Assembly: GCF_000234665.1 (NCBI RefSeq)
Contig: NC_018337.1
Span: 1,558,556-1,622,555, forward strand
Direction: 5' to 3'
DNA from: Leishmania mexicana MHOM/GT/2001/U1103
Taxonomy: Eukaryota > Euglenozoa > Kinetoplastea > Trypanosomatida > Trypanosomatidae
Length of the DNA stretch: 64,000 nucleotides
The notes under the pieces were generated by a model, which had not been told where the DNA came from, made no database searches, and was given only the letters and a program-made list of their open reading frames with translations. The translations under genes were made by a program, and so were the position numbers. Below, in pieces: positions 37,240-46,907 of this stretch (position 1 is the stretch's first letter; each line of letters begins with the position of its first letter).

Positions 37240-39018
37240 ATGGCATCAAAACGGCTTCGGTCGAACGTTGACGTAGTGGGCAGCATCAACGAGTTGCTGA
37301 ATCTTCCGGTCCGCTCTCCACCGCACGGGGAGGAATGCCTCCACACTAAATCGTCCAGTTGTCAGCCGAACTCGTCACTGCAAGTCACAGCAACCGACGA
37401 TGTGCGCACGACTGCGTTAAAGCGCCTTCGGACCTCTGAATCTTCCGCTGGTGTGTCGTCCCGCAGCCCCAGCTCCGCCTCGCCTTCCTCGCCACGCACG
37501 ACAAGCGACAGCATCGGCGGCGATGAACTCGACCTGCTGCGGCGCAAGGACGAGGAAGTGGCCGACATGGCACTGTTTCTCGCGAAGGCCGTCGGTGAGA
37601 CGTCGTCGTGGCACTCCCTCGCGGAGCTTGTCAGCCTTCTCGACCGTATTGGTGTGTCACGTGTGGCGTTGGCATTGAAGCGAGTGGGTGGACAGACCAC
37701 TTTTGTGGGCAATCTGCATCAGGCGACTTCGTTTACGGACAATGATCGCCGAATCGCCGTTGCGCTCTTTTCCAGTCTCATGGCCCACGTCGACGCGGAG
37801 GCGCTATTCCAAGAGTGCGTGGTGACGTTTCTAGTCAAGTCTTTGATTCCTGCGGACGCGCCAGAAGCGTCACCTGCTCTTGACCGCAGCACCGCATCTC
37901 ATTGGTCGGTGCGTCGGAATCAGAAAGGAACGGCGCAGCAACCGTCATCCGGCAACTCGCGCGGCGTGGCAGACGGCCTCGAGGGCCACGTTGCGAGACT
38001 GTGCGGGGGTGCAGCGGAGAGCGTTGGAAGCTATGAGGACAAAAGCTGCGCCTCACTCGCTCTCCGCTCTCTCCTGACAATTTTGTTCGTCTACAACAGG
38101 AGTCCCCACCTTGCTGCCCCGCGACACCTCTCCGTGCCGCTCCTCTTCGCCAACGCCGGTGGGCTCCAGCACCTAGGCAAGCTTTTGAGCGACAGGGACA
38201 CGCAAGAGCATGCACTGTCGTTGCTAGAGGTCCTGACAGCAACGGAGGAGCTCACTCCGGAGAATGACAGGCTTTTAGCGCTTGTCCCTGCCCTTGTGGC
38301 GCAGCTGCGCACAAGTGCCGTCGAGGTTCCCGTGCTCAAGGTGCTCACAAACATCACGAACATCCTGCCGCACGCACTCTCTGCCACCGGCACCGTGGCG
38401 GCATTTACGCAGTTTGCGCTTCAGACACTTTCACGTTCGCGGGCGGTCAGCACTCCTGACGAGGCAGAAATCTTTGCCCTTTGCTGCACCATCAACGTGG
38501 TAAAGTACGAGTCAAAGGAGACGGAGTGTGCGGAGGCAGAGCTTGCCTCAGCCCTTGTTGCTTCGCATGATACGGTGGTGTCCCTCGCGGGCGCAATGAT
38601 GGAGAGTTACCGGTGCAGCAGCACGGAGCAACTGGTACGCAGTGGCTATTACGCGCTTCTTCTAGGCGCACTCTCGTTGGTGCCTGTTGCCGAAGAGCAA
38701 GGTAGCAGCACGTTGCGCGTGCCCGTGATGACGGCTGTGGCTAGGGTGTCGGATGGCGATTCCGTTGGGCCTACGGTGGGCCACCAACCCATGCGCATTG
38801 TTGTGGCCATCATTCAAGAGTTCCTCTTCTTTCAGAGCTCGGCGGGGACGCTGACGAAGGAGGCGCTGCAGGAGATGAAGGCGCTGGTGGACCGCATTAT
38901 CAGCAGCAATCACATTGACGTCGCTTCGGCCGGTGACCGCAGAACCACTACTGCGGAAACCTCCACTGCGGCGCCGACGGCCGAGGACGATGACCTCATG
39001 CTGGGCCAACTACTTTAG
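37240..39018 (+). CDS. WAPL-like protein (candidate cohesin release factor)
   Basis: The 592-residue product has a disordered N terminus with a basic start (MASKRLRS) and Ser/Pro-rich stretches to about 90. An all-helical repeat domain fills the rest. Blocks that recall the WAPL C-terminal domain are EEVADMALFLAKAV...LAELVSLLDRIGVSRVALAL (first repeats), LLSDRDTQEHALSLLEVLTA, LKVLTNITNILPHAL (parallel to the LLNLTNDN block), FALCCTINVVKYES (parallel to LGLLINLVEYS), SGYYALLLGALSLVP (parallel to SYTALLLGCLCQE) and the last helices IVVAIIQEFLFFQSSAGTLTKEALQEM (parallel to the MLKKFLSFMNLTC end). WAPL opens the cohesin ring and removes cohesin from chromosomes. The N-terminal FGF motifs used by animal WAPL to bind PDS5 are not seen. 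An armadillo-repeat protein of another family is the alternative. Confidence 0.58.
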   Translation: MASKRLRSNVDVVGSINELLNLPVRSPPHGEECLHTKSSSCQPNSSLQVTATDDVRTTALKRLRTSESSAGVSSRSPSSASPSSPRTTSDSIGGDELDLLRRKDEEVADMALFLAKAVGETSSWHSLAELVSLLDRIGVSRVALALKRVGGQTTFVGNLHQATSFTDNDRRIAVALFSSLMAHVDAEALFQECVVTFLVKSLIPADAPEASPALDRSTASHWSVRRNQKGTAQQPSSGNSRGVADGLEGHVARLCGGAAESVGSYEDKSCASLALRSLLTILFVYNRSPHLAAPRHLSVPLLFANAGGLQHLGKLLSDRDTQEHALSLLEVLTATEELTPENDRLLALVPALVAQLRTSAVEVPVLKVLTNITNILPHALSATGTVAAFTQFALQTLSRSRAVSTPDEAEIFALCCTINVVKYESKETECAEAELASALVASHDTVVSLAGAMMESYRCSSTEQLVRSGYYALLLGALSLVPVAEEQGSSTLRVPVMTAVARVSDGDSVGPTVGHQPMRIVVAIIQEFLFFQSSAGTLTKEALQEMKALVDRIISSNHIDVASAGDRRTTTAETSTAAPTAEDDDLMLGQLL

Positions 39019-39484
39019 GGTCGCCCTTGACACGGCACAGCTTCGGTAGCGGGGAAAAAAAGCGATGCGTGCGCTCCTCCTGAGAATACTTGAACAGGCA
39101 CTGAAAAGTCGCAGCAACGGTGTGGGCAGTGATTGGTGGTTGCGCGTGTGTGCTCTTTTTTTTCCTATTGGCGGTGAAGTAGCAGTGTTCCTAACCGCTG
39201 CCCTCCAGTGCTCTGTTAGCAGCATTGCGCCGCTTCTTGGTGCATCACGGCGCGGGAGGGGGGCGGATGCGTGCGATCACTGCTCTCAGTGGCTCTCGTC
39301 TCGTCCTCTCACTTGCACCGTGATTGCCTCACTCACCATAACTCTCTCTGCCCTCCCTCCCGACGCTTCTCTTACGCGTTCCACTCGTCGAGCACCCCAG
39401 CAACACGGACAGGACACACACACACACAAACGGGCACACACGGGCTTTATTTAGGCTGGGCTCCACGCAGAGCGTCCGTCGGTC
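39019..39484. other. Intergenic region upstream of the kinesin gene
   Basis: No supported gene. A pyrimidine-rich segment (about 39335-39390) is followed by AG dinucleotides at 39391-39392 and 39399-39400, candidate acceptors for the kinesin gene, and a short (CA)n patch at about 39413-39428 in the leader. Confidence 0.6.
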
Positions 39485-42400
39485 ATGTCCGTCAAGGTCG
39501 CCGTGCGCAGTCGCCCGATGAGCGACCAGGAGCTGAAAGCGAAGGCGGAGGTCATCGTTCGCATGAACGGGAACGAAGTAGAGCTGCGGGGGTCTGTTGA
39601 CGGGCACGGCGGCAAGTTCCTGTACGACAGCGCACTCTGGTCGACCGGGCAGGTCGTGAACGGTTCCAGCAACGCCGAGGCGTCTCAGGCGTACGTGTAC
39701 AATGCGATCGGGGCGGAGCTGTTGGAGCACATCATGACAGGCTACAACGGTTGCATCTTTGCCTACGGACAGACGGGAAGCGGAAAGACGTACTGCATGA
39801 TGGGCCGTGACAAGGGCGATCCCGGGCTCATCCCACGCATCGCCCAGAGCCTGTTTGAGCACTCCGTCGCGCTGCGCGAGCAGAACGTTGAAGTGTGCGT
39901 GGAGGTGTCCTACTACGAGATCTACAAAGAGAAGGTACGATGCCTACTGCGCCCCACCCAGGGCGGTTACGACGACACGCGGCTGCGTGTGCGCGAGCAT
40001 CCAAAGTATGGCCCCTTTATCGAGGGCCTTGCCAAATTTGTGGTGAACACGCCGTACGAGTTTCTGAATTTGATGAGGGACGGCAACAAGGTTCGAAGCA
40101 CCGCCTCAACAGCGATGAACCAGGCAAGTAGCCGCTCCCACGCCGTCTTCGCCATCACGCTCACACAGAAGCAGCAGAACGGCAACCTCATCACGCAAAA
40201 GACGTCGCGGTTGAACTTGGTTGACCTCGCCGGCAGCGAGCGGGCCTCGAAAACGCTGGCGACCGGAAAGCTGCTGACGGAGGGTGCCACCATAAATCAA
40301 TCGCTCACTTGCCTCGGCAACGTCATCAGCGCTCTCGCCGAGGAGGAAGAATCGGGCAAGAGTCGCCACATTCCCTACCGTGACTCAACGCTGACGTGGA
40401 TTCTTAAGGACAACCTCGGCGGCAACTCAAAGACGGTGATGCTTGCCACCATCAGTCCCTCGTCGCTGCAGTATGAGGAGACACTGAGCACGCTGCGCTA
40501 CGCCGAACGGGCCAAGAAGATTGTGAACAAGGCGGTCGTGAACGAGACAAACAACAACGAGGTCATTGCGGCACTGCAGAAGGAAATTTGGATCCTCAAG
40601 AGCCAACTCGCGAACGCGTCGATGAATGAGCGGGAGCGGCTGCAGGAGGAGCTGGAGGCCAGCGAGGCCGTCAAGAAGGAGCTCACCTCGTCTCTGGGGG
40701 AGAAGCTGACCTACACCAAGAGGCTGATGGAGGAGCGCGAGGAGTACATGCACCGGCTAGAGCTGAAGCTGAGCGCGCAGACGGAGGAGATTGAGGAACT
40801 GCGCAGAGCTAACGAGGAGAAGGAACGGCGCATCGATGAGCTGCTGCAACGCATCCACAGCCTAGCTGCCTCAGGCAGCCCGCCGGACAGCGAAAAGGTG
40901 GAGCGGATTCAAGAGCTAGTGGCAGCACTGGAGCAGGAGCAAAGCGCAGCCGCGACACACATGAAGGAAAAGCAGCCGCAGAAGCCTACCTGCGCCTCAC
41001 TGGACAGCAGCGAGGATGAAGCGGAGTCGCATTTGCTCGCCACAGCAAAACTACCGGGGCGCCTCAACGCAACGAAGCCCAACACAACCGCCACGCTGGC
41101 GGCGGTGCCAGAGACAGAGCAGAGTTCCACTGCTGTCGCGGACATGGCAACGGAGGTGCCGGTCGCTGTACGCGCCGCCATTCAGAAGACCCACTCCGCG
41201 TTTGTCGTCCACTCTGACGCGAACGCCGACGACGTCGACCACGACCTTGTCCTGGAGTCTCCCTATGAAAGCGCTGACGAGGATTTGACCTTAGACGAGG
41301 AAGTCCAGCGCCCCGCGCCGGCAGACTCTGACCTCGAGGACATTCCCACTGAGGACTCCGCTCTTGAACTGCCGCCGAAGAGTCCGTGGACGAGGGACAG
41401 CGAGACGGACGATCTGCTCGCTGACCCAGACATCGTTCTCGACGACTCGGTAGGCGAGCCGCCTGTTACACCGGTGGGCGACGCGTTCTCGGCACCAGCG
41501 TCGACGCCATCTTCGCGGATCGCCACAAGTGCATCGACGGCAGCGGTCGTGACGGCGTCATTGACAGCAGATGCGACCCCGTCGGCGAAGCCGCGCGCTG
41601 CTCTATCGGGAGGGCCAGTGGTCCTATCTCAAGCCTCGACTGAGTCGCCACGGCCGCGGCCTGTAAGCGGGAAAGTGGCGCATGCATTGTCTTATATGCA
41701 AGGCGCGAAGAACAACGGGACCCACGTGACACCGAGAGACTTCTTTACGCAGTCGAGCGAACGGCCCGAGATCTACCCGCCGAATGCCCGCACCGCCCAG
41801 CTCGTCATTAGCTCGCAAGCGCTGCCGAACAACCGTTACCTGCACGAGCCGTTTCGCGCGATTAATCTGACCGAGTCTTCCCCCACGGGGCGGAAAACGT
41901 CATGTGTCTGTGAGATGGACATGTTTCGTGGTCGCTTTTGCATCCTTGAGACGACCGGCGTCCAGTCCTTCGACTTACCCTGCGTGAATCTGTTCCGAGT
42001 GGAGAAGGACCCTAGGCACTCGCGACGATTGACGCTGTACTTCCTCGACGCCCTACATCTGTACGTGCTGGAGTTCGGGTCCACGGTGCGCCGGCAGCAG
42101 TTTTTTGAACTGGCGATGCTGATGCGGCGCAACTCCGTGCTCTGGTGCCCATCTCTGTGTGTCGACGGTGAGAACGACGTCGCCATCACCGTCAAAGGCA
42201 CCACGCTGGAGCGGCCCGGCAACAGAGACACCTCTGTCACTGGCGAGGTAAAGATGACGGTGGCGCGTATGCCGTATGAGGTGATCGACATGTGGTATGG
42301 CTGCTTCTCGCTGGAGGGGAAGCCACTGCCGCGCAGCGTGGCGGTGTTCAGCGGCTTCTTCCCAAAGGATCAGCGCGAAATCTATGTCATCGGCGTCATT

Positions 42401-43909
42401 GACGTGCCAGTGTCGCTGCTCGGGAACGATGAGCTCGCGAGCTACTTTCTTGCCTACATTGGCGCCTCGACGTACTTTGTCCTCGCCAACACAGCCATTT
42501 CATCGGGCACGCACCACACCAGCAACGCCATGCTGGTGGTCTGCAAGCGCTCCTTCCTTGTGCGAGTGGCAAACATTCAGCTGCTGGAGGCCCCGTCGCT
42601 GCGGAAGGAAGGCGTGTGTCACGGCGACTTCACTGCCACGGGGTGCTCGCTGCGGATCAACGAGTCTTTTCTATGTGTCATTCTGGTCAACGCAAAGCCT
42701 GGCACCTACACCATACAGAACCGGGCGGCGTGCATTCGCTCGTTGCTGTCAAGCTTTCCCTTTGGAAAGACGTCGGTGGATATTTCCATGAGGTTCGACT
42801 ACTTTATCGTCTCCGGCGCCTTCAACTTTGGCGGCGACTTCAGCACCGAGGATGCGCTCATTCGGGAAATCCTTGCCGACAACCTCATGTCTAACATGCG
42901 CGAAATGGAACCGAGCCCGACCCTCTCCAGCGCGCCATCACCTCTTCGCGTTTTCTACGCTGTCCGTCCCAGCGTGTCGCGCATGGACATGTCGGTCTAC
43001 TCGACGTCGCGAGCGCTCAGATTTGCCAATGTGTTCTTCTCCGCCGACATCTTCTGTCAGCGCTCCTTCCTGAGCCTCTTTGGTGAAGGCGTGCCGCGCG
43101 TGCAGTTGCTCCTGAGCGACCTGACAATCAAGGGCGGACTACTCCCGCCTACCCGGTGTGCGGAGCTGCAGGTATCGCTGGATGTCTTGGAAGGCTCCCC
43201 AACCACCTTTCGGCTTTCCTCGCAGGACGGCGAATACGTTATCCCCGACTCGACGGACACAGCCCTTTACCCGTGTGTCAGCAACATAGAGTACCTCCGA
43301 CTGCAGACGCTGACGTTCTCTCTGCTGGACAGGATTGGACCGGCGGAGACGCACAAGCACATCTTGGTTGCCTCCGGCATCTTTCCGCTGAAGTCAGTGA
43401 CCTTGGCTGAACCAGCGCTGCTGCATATTGCACTCTACTATGAGGGATGCGCCGTTGGCACGCTGACGGCGGTGCTGCTGCAGTTCTACCATGAACGTAG
43501 CAGCGCCGAGTTGAGCACTCTCGGCTTGCCAAACGCCCGTTACGCCACCATCCTCTCCTGCTACGAGAACGAGGTGCGTCGTGCCAGTGCTCCATGGACC
43601 CCTGCCTCCATCGTCGATGACGGTATATTTCACTTCTCCGCTGAGGACCCGACCAAGTCACAAGAACGTGGGGCGTACTCTCTGCCGGACCCGCATGCCT
43701 GGCGCTGGACAACGGAGTGGCAGCACGACCACCGTGAGGACGATCAACAGGGATGGGTGTATGCATACACCGTCGGTGCAGACCTGCAGCTGAGCGCCAC
43801 TGACTCCTCAAGAATACGTCGTCGTCGATGGGTTCGTGTCATGCAGGCGAGCGGACCCATCGCCTATCACACATACTTGGCTGAAAGGCTGACGACGGCG
43901 GCAATGTGA
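39485..43909 (+). CDS. Kinesin with N-terminal motor and a composite lipid-related tail
   Basis: The 1474-residue product begins with a complete kinesin motor (about 1-355): P-loop GQTGSGKT (95-102), switch I NQASSRSH (212-219), switch II DLAGSE (247-252) and neck YAERAKKIVNKAVVNE. It resembles plus-end-directed N-terminal motors, nearest kinesin-3 by its neck. A coiled coil (about 358-490) and an acidic Ser/Thr-rich linker (about 500-740) follow. The tail is unusual. Residues about 780-885 look PH-like (FRGRFCILETTG, LTLYFLDALHLYVLEF). Residues about 930-1135 follow the order of an inositol-polyphosphate 5-phosphatase fold, but its catalytic motifs are replaced (VILVNAKP, IVSGAFNFGGD). Residues about 1205-1340 look C2-like. 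Residues about 1400-1452 (WRWTTEW...GWVYAY...RIRRRRWVRVM) resemble the C-terminal dysferlin/peroxin motif. The motor is certain; the tail domains are inferred. A membrane-cargo or flagellar transport role would fit. Confidence 0.9.
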   Translation: MSVKVAVRSRPMSDQELKAKAEVIVRMNGNEVELRGSVDGHGGKFLYDSALWSTGQVVNGSSNAEASQAYVYNAIGAELLEHIMTGYNGCIFAYGQTGSGKTYCMMGRDKGDPGLIPRIAQSLFEHSVALREQNVEVCVEVSYYEIYKEKVRCLLRPTQGGYDDTRLRVREHPKYGPFIEGLAKFVVNTPYEFLNLMRDGNKVRSTASTAMNQASSRSHAVFAITLTQKQQNGNLITQKTSRLNLVDLAGSERASKTLATGKLLTEGATINQSLTCLGNVISALAEEEESGKSRHIPYRDSTLTWILKDNLGGNSKTVMLATISPSSLQYEETLSTLRYAERAKKIVNKAVVNETNNNEVIAALQKEIWILKSQLANASMNERERLQEELEASEAVKKELTSSLGEKLTYTKRLMEEREEYMHRLELKLSAQTEEIEELRRANEEKERRIDELLQRIHSLAASGSPPDSEKVERIQELVAALEQEQSAAATHMKEKQPQKPTCASLDSSEDEAESHLLATAKLPGRLNATKPNTTATLAAVPETEQSSTAVADMATEVPVAVRAAIQKTHSAFVVHSDANADDVDHDLVLESPYESADEDLTLDEEVQRPAPADSDLEDIPTEDSALELPPKSPWTRDSETDDLLADPDIVLDDSVGEPPVTPVGDAFSAPASTPSSRIATSASTAAVVTASLTADATPSAKPRAALSGGPVVLSQASTESPRPRPVSGKVAHALSYMQGAKNNGTHVTPRDFFTQSSERPEIYPPNARTAQLVISSQALPNNRYLHEPFRAINLTESSPTGRKTSCVCEMDMFRGRFCILETTGVQSFDLPCVNLFRVEKDPRHSRRLTLYFLDALHLYVLEFGSTVRRQQFFELAMLMRRNSVLWCPSLCVDGENDVAITVKGTTLERPGNRDTSVTGEVKMTVARMPYEVIDMWYGCFSLEGKPLPRSVAVFSGFFPKDQREIYVIGVIDVPVSLLGNDELASYFLAYIGASTYFVLANTAISSGTHHTSNAMLVVCKRSFLVRVANIQLLEAPSLRKEGVCHGDFTATGCSLRINESFLCVILVNAKPGTYTIQNRAACIRSLLSSFPFGKTSVDISMRFDYFIVSGAFNFGGDFSTEDALIREILADNLMSNMREMEPSPTLSSAPSPLRVFYAVRPSVSRMDMSVYSTSRALRFANVFFSADIFCQRSFLSLFGEGVPRVQLLLSDLTIKGGLLPPTRCAELQVSLDVLEGSPTTFRLSSQDGEYVIPDSTDTALYPCVSNIEYLRLQTLTFSLLDRIGPAETHKHILVASGIFPLKSVTLAEPALLHIALYYEGCAVGTLTAVLLQFYHERSSAELSTLGLPNARYATILSCYENEVRRASAPWTPASIVDDGIFHFSAEDPTKSQERGAYSLPDPHAWRWTTEWQHDHREDDQQGWVYAYTVGADLQLSATDSSRIRRRRWVRVMQASGPIAYHTYLAERLTTAAM

Positions 43910-45036
43910 GTTGGCGGCATGGGCACCCGACTTGTCAACTCACGCGTCGTCGCGGTGGTGCGCGCAACGCTGCCGGTCTCTCCTGATGTGAGTTGATCTC
44001 CAGCCTGTGGCCAAGAAAGGTGCTCTTCGGTTTCAGCGGTGGCCGCCACCGCCGTACCAATAGACCCGAAGAGGGGCCGCCTCCCATTCCGTCACCGCTC
44101 TCACCCTCACCGTGACTTGATTACCGCTCTCTCAACAATGTGCCTCTCACGCCCCAGTCCAACAGTAGCAACCCAAGTGTACATGCTCCTAAACTCCCGT
44201 ACACGCACGTGCAGCAATACATGTGCATATACCCCTCCCCCTTCCTTATTCTTTACGTTACCCACAGGTCACCATCTCTACCCTGGTCATGTCCTTGCTT
44301 TCTGTGAGTGGGTGTGTGGCTGTCCTTTGCCCTTGTGCCCCCTTGGCGGGGTGTTAGCCTTGCGCTGCATGGCGTTGTTTGTTTTTTCCTTTGGCACCTC
44401 TTCGTGGCACCTCTCTCTTCTTTTCACTGACGTGTGTATCACTGCCTCATAGGACTGTCAATGAAGGAAGCGCACACAGACACACGCACCTCTTCACCCA
44501 AGGACGTGGCGCAGAGGGAGAAAGGGGTGCGTGCGTGTGCGCTGCTCTGTGTCCGGTGCCGTCACAGTGTGATCCGCTCACTCACTCCTTTCCCTTCTCG
44601 CGGTGTTTCTCTGAAGTAAGAGGCAGTAGTTGATGACTCTGTACCGCGTTATGCCCGGAGGTGTGTGTGGGTGATGCGGCGAACACAGACATTGCACATG
44701 CACACCCAACGTTGGCTGCGTATTTGTTTTTGTGTTTTTGTGATTCCACTCACCGAGTGCCGCCTCACAGCTGCGCCTCCCTTTGCCGCTCTGAGGCGAG
44801 CGCTGGATCAAACGGTGCAATGGTTGTAAACGCTTCCGACAACCACAGACACGCAGCCATTCCGTTCGAGGAGCTCCTGCCAGTCAAAGGTACGGGGTAA
44901 AGGGAGCCGGCAACACCTCAAACGACCTTTTTTTGTTTCCCTGGTTCTTTCTCCCTCCTCTTTGCGTGCGCTGTTCGCTGCGGACATCCATCTTGAACTT
45001 CTCCACAAAGTCGTCTTCTACAGACTCGAAACAAGC
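43910..45036. other. Intergenic region, 1.13 kb
   Basis: No supported gene. Pyrimidine-rich segments lie at about 44230-44265, 44392-44418 and 44575-44612, with T-rich stretches near 44725-44745 and 44930-44960. An AG at 45022-45023 close to the DCN1-like start, or the AG after the 44930-44960 tract, may be the acceptor. Short open frames here have CT/GT-derived composition and are not called. Confidence 0.55.
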
Positions 45037-45747
45037 ATGAAGAACGCCAACCGCCACAAGGCGTCCGTGAGCTTCGCGCGGGAGCGAATCGCGTCGACCG
45101 CTGCGGCGTCAGCCGCGAAGGGGTCTGTGGTGCAGTTCGTCTCGAAGGGCGCGCGAAGCGACATGGAGCTGGTTTTTGACCGCCTTCATGCTCTCGACAA
45201 GTCCGCCCAGTCGGACACAATTAGCGGGAAGGGGCTTGCACAATTCCTGAGTGAGGTTGGTGTCGCACAGTCGTCTTTGGAGTGCATGGTGCTCCTGTGG
45301 AAGTTGGGTGCCACTCAGAAAGGCTGCATCACGCGGTCTGAGTGGCTAATATCCGTGTACGCCCACAGCATCGAGTCCATCATACAGATGCGCCAAAGCG
45401 TCAGCGAATGGGTAAAGGAGGTTCTCGAGAACGGCGGCTCTTTCCTGCTCATGTACAACTATCTTTACGACTACCTCCGCGGCGAGGAGGATCGCCGCAT
45501 GACGCTGACAACTGCAATCAGCGCGTGGGACGTCTTTTTCAGCAAGAACGACCTCTACGCAAAATGGAAGGCGTGGGCAGTGGTCAACGTCAAGGGCGGC
45601 GTTTCCCGTGACCTTTGGCGGCAGCTCGGTATCTTCTTCACGATGGACACGACCGCCGTGCAGCGCTCCAGCGACCAGATCTCTGCTCTGCCATGGCCAT
45701 CGGCGATCGCTGACTTTCTCGACAAGGACAGTGTGCCGGCCTCGTGA
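45037..45747 (+). CDS. DCN1-like protein (cullin neddylation co-E3, PONY domain)
   Basis: This 236-residue protein has a PONY (potentiating neddylation) domain from about 40 to 230. Blocks that match the DCN1 fold are GKGLAQFLSEVGV, MVLLWKLGATQKGCITRSEWL (parallel to IAWKFRAATQCEFSKQEF), SIESIIQMRQSV, FLLMYNYLYDYLRGEEDRRMTLTTAISAWDVFF (parallel to [26 protein letters not shown]), LYAKWKAWAVVN (parallel to LWNKFL) and VSRDLWRQLGIFF (parallel to IPKDTWNLLLDF), then WPSAIADFLD. DCN1 proteins bind the cullin WHB domain and acetylated UBC12 to speed NEDD8 transfer. The short basic N terminus lacks the UBA domain of DCUN1D1 and shows no membrane anchor. The frame opens upstream at TTG; this ATG is the first. 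Confidence 0.82.
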   Translation: MKNANRHKASVSFARERIASTAAASAAKGSVVQFVSKGARSDMELVFDRLHALDKSAQSDTISGKGLAQFLSEVGVAQSSLECMVLLWKLGATQKGCITRSEWLISVYAHSIESIIQMRQSVSEWVKEVLENGGSFLLMYNYLYDYLRGEEDRRMTLTTAISAWDVFFSKNDLYAKWKAWAVVNVKGGVSRDLWRQLGIFFTMDTTAVQRSSDQISALPWPSAIADFLDKDSVPAS

Positions 45748-46326
45748 TTTGGCGCACTGATGGCATGTAAAGAGACGTTCATGCACATGTGGTGTTAGAA
45801 CACTCAAACCAGTTTTGTTAAAGCTGGGTGGCGGTGGTGGTGGTGGGGTGGCGTGCAGAAGCAGCGGCATCTGTGACGTTGGCGTCATCGTGGATGTATT
45901 TATTTATTTCTCTTGTTTAGGGCTCTGTGTATCTTCTCAGCCCTCATCCCCCTTCCACTTCGATGGTGCATAAGCGATACCTTCCTCCGCTATTCGTGAT
46001 GGCCTGATATCGACGCCAACCTGTAATACAAAGAAGAGTGCAGCACATCAGCTGTCAACATGGGTGCGCTGATATCCAAAGAGGCGCAGCCACGTCTTTC
46101 TCGCCTTTCACCGAAGCCTGTGCGCCCGCCTTGTTATCGGCGTTTTTTTTTTCTACCGCTCACCGACTCTCTCGCTTTTCGCACAGGCAGACACCACAGT
46201 TGGCGCCCGCGCACTTGCCTACACCATGCGGCACAAGAGAGCAGCGTGCACTCATGTTTGTGTCTCTTTGAAGCCCTCATTTTTCTCTATCCAACACCTT
46301 TGCTTCCCTCTTCTTCCGATTATTCA

Positions 46327-46535
46327 CACGACCCCGCATGACGGGAAGAGGTAGGGGGAGGGAAAGTGTGGAGAACGTTACAGTGCGTGGCATCTCTGCG
46401 CCCAGCCGCCGTACTCTGTGCGGGGAGAAGCTGAGTAGCCCCCCCCCCCCTCGCTGCGACTGGCGAGGCGGAGTGGGGCCGAACTCACGTTGTCGAGCAG
46501 ACTCCATGGACACCTTCAGCCACAAGAAGAAAAAT
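46327..46535 (+). repeat. Dispersed repeat, copy 1 (SIDER-like retroposon fragment?)
   Basis: About 170 bases from the start of this unit are almost identical to the unit at 48331. The two differ there by one C/T substitution (near 46406) and by the length of a poly-C run (12 versus 11). Similarity then decays over about 30 bases into an A-rich end. The 5' boundary is sharp, and the flanks are unrelated. A 3' A-rich end suggests a retroposon; Leishmania genomes carry many degenerate SIDER elements in 3' UTRs that can lower mRNA stability. This copy is shorter than a full SIDER (about 550 bases), so the family name is tentative. Confidence 0.7.
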
Positions 46536-46869
46536 CAGATCAACTTCGCACACCAATCGCTGCGTCGCCGCGGACCTGTGTCATAGAGTTGCCAGTGACT
46601 ACTCATGCGTTTTCTCGTACAGCGACCGACACACATTGATTGGCGTATGTGCCGGTTCGCTAATGCAGACAACTCTGGCGATTATGGGCTTCACGCCTTC
46701 TCCCCTTACGGGCACAGATGTTCTGGCTTACCCGTTTGGCTCACCCCCTCCACCTTTCCGTCTCTCTCCACTGCCTGACCGTTCACATTCTCGCCATCCC
46801 TGAGAGAGGACTGACGTGCTGCACAACGCAGCAGACCTGGAGAGGCCCACGTCGCGGGCCCCTCGTGGC

Positions 46870-46902
46870 AATCATCTTCGTCGCTTCTGCTCTTGCCTCT
46901 AG
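46870..46902 (+). other. Candidate spliced-leader acceptor for the ankyrin gene
   Basis: A pyrimidine-rich stretch ends in CTAG with AG at 46901-46902, only five bases before the ATG at 46908. Such a short leader is unusual but possible; the site otherwise has good acceptor form. Confidence 0.45.
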
Positions 46903-46907
46903 GAGAG

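Larger units (their letters stand above)
45748..46907. other. Intergenic region holding a dispersed repeat copy
   Basis: No supported gene. The gap contains the first copy of the repeat listed at 46327, a (GGT)n-like patch at about 45827-45850, a T-run at about 46144-46152 and the acceptor for the ankyrin gene. A 93-codon frame from an ATG at 46060 begins Met-Gly-Ala but runs through a poly-T tract and is not called. Confidence 0.6.

Noticed and set aside
46060..46341. Forward 93-codon frame starting Met-Gly-Ala (possible myristoylation signal)
   Set aside because: The frame passes through a T-run and a CT-rich segment and ends inside the repeat copy. Composition is non-coding and nothing is conserved in look.
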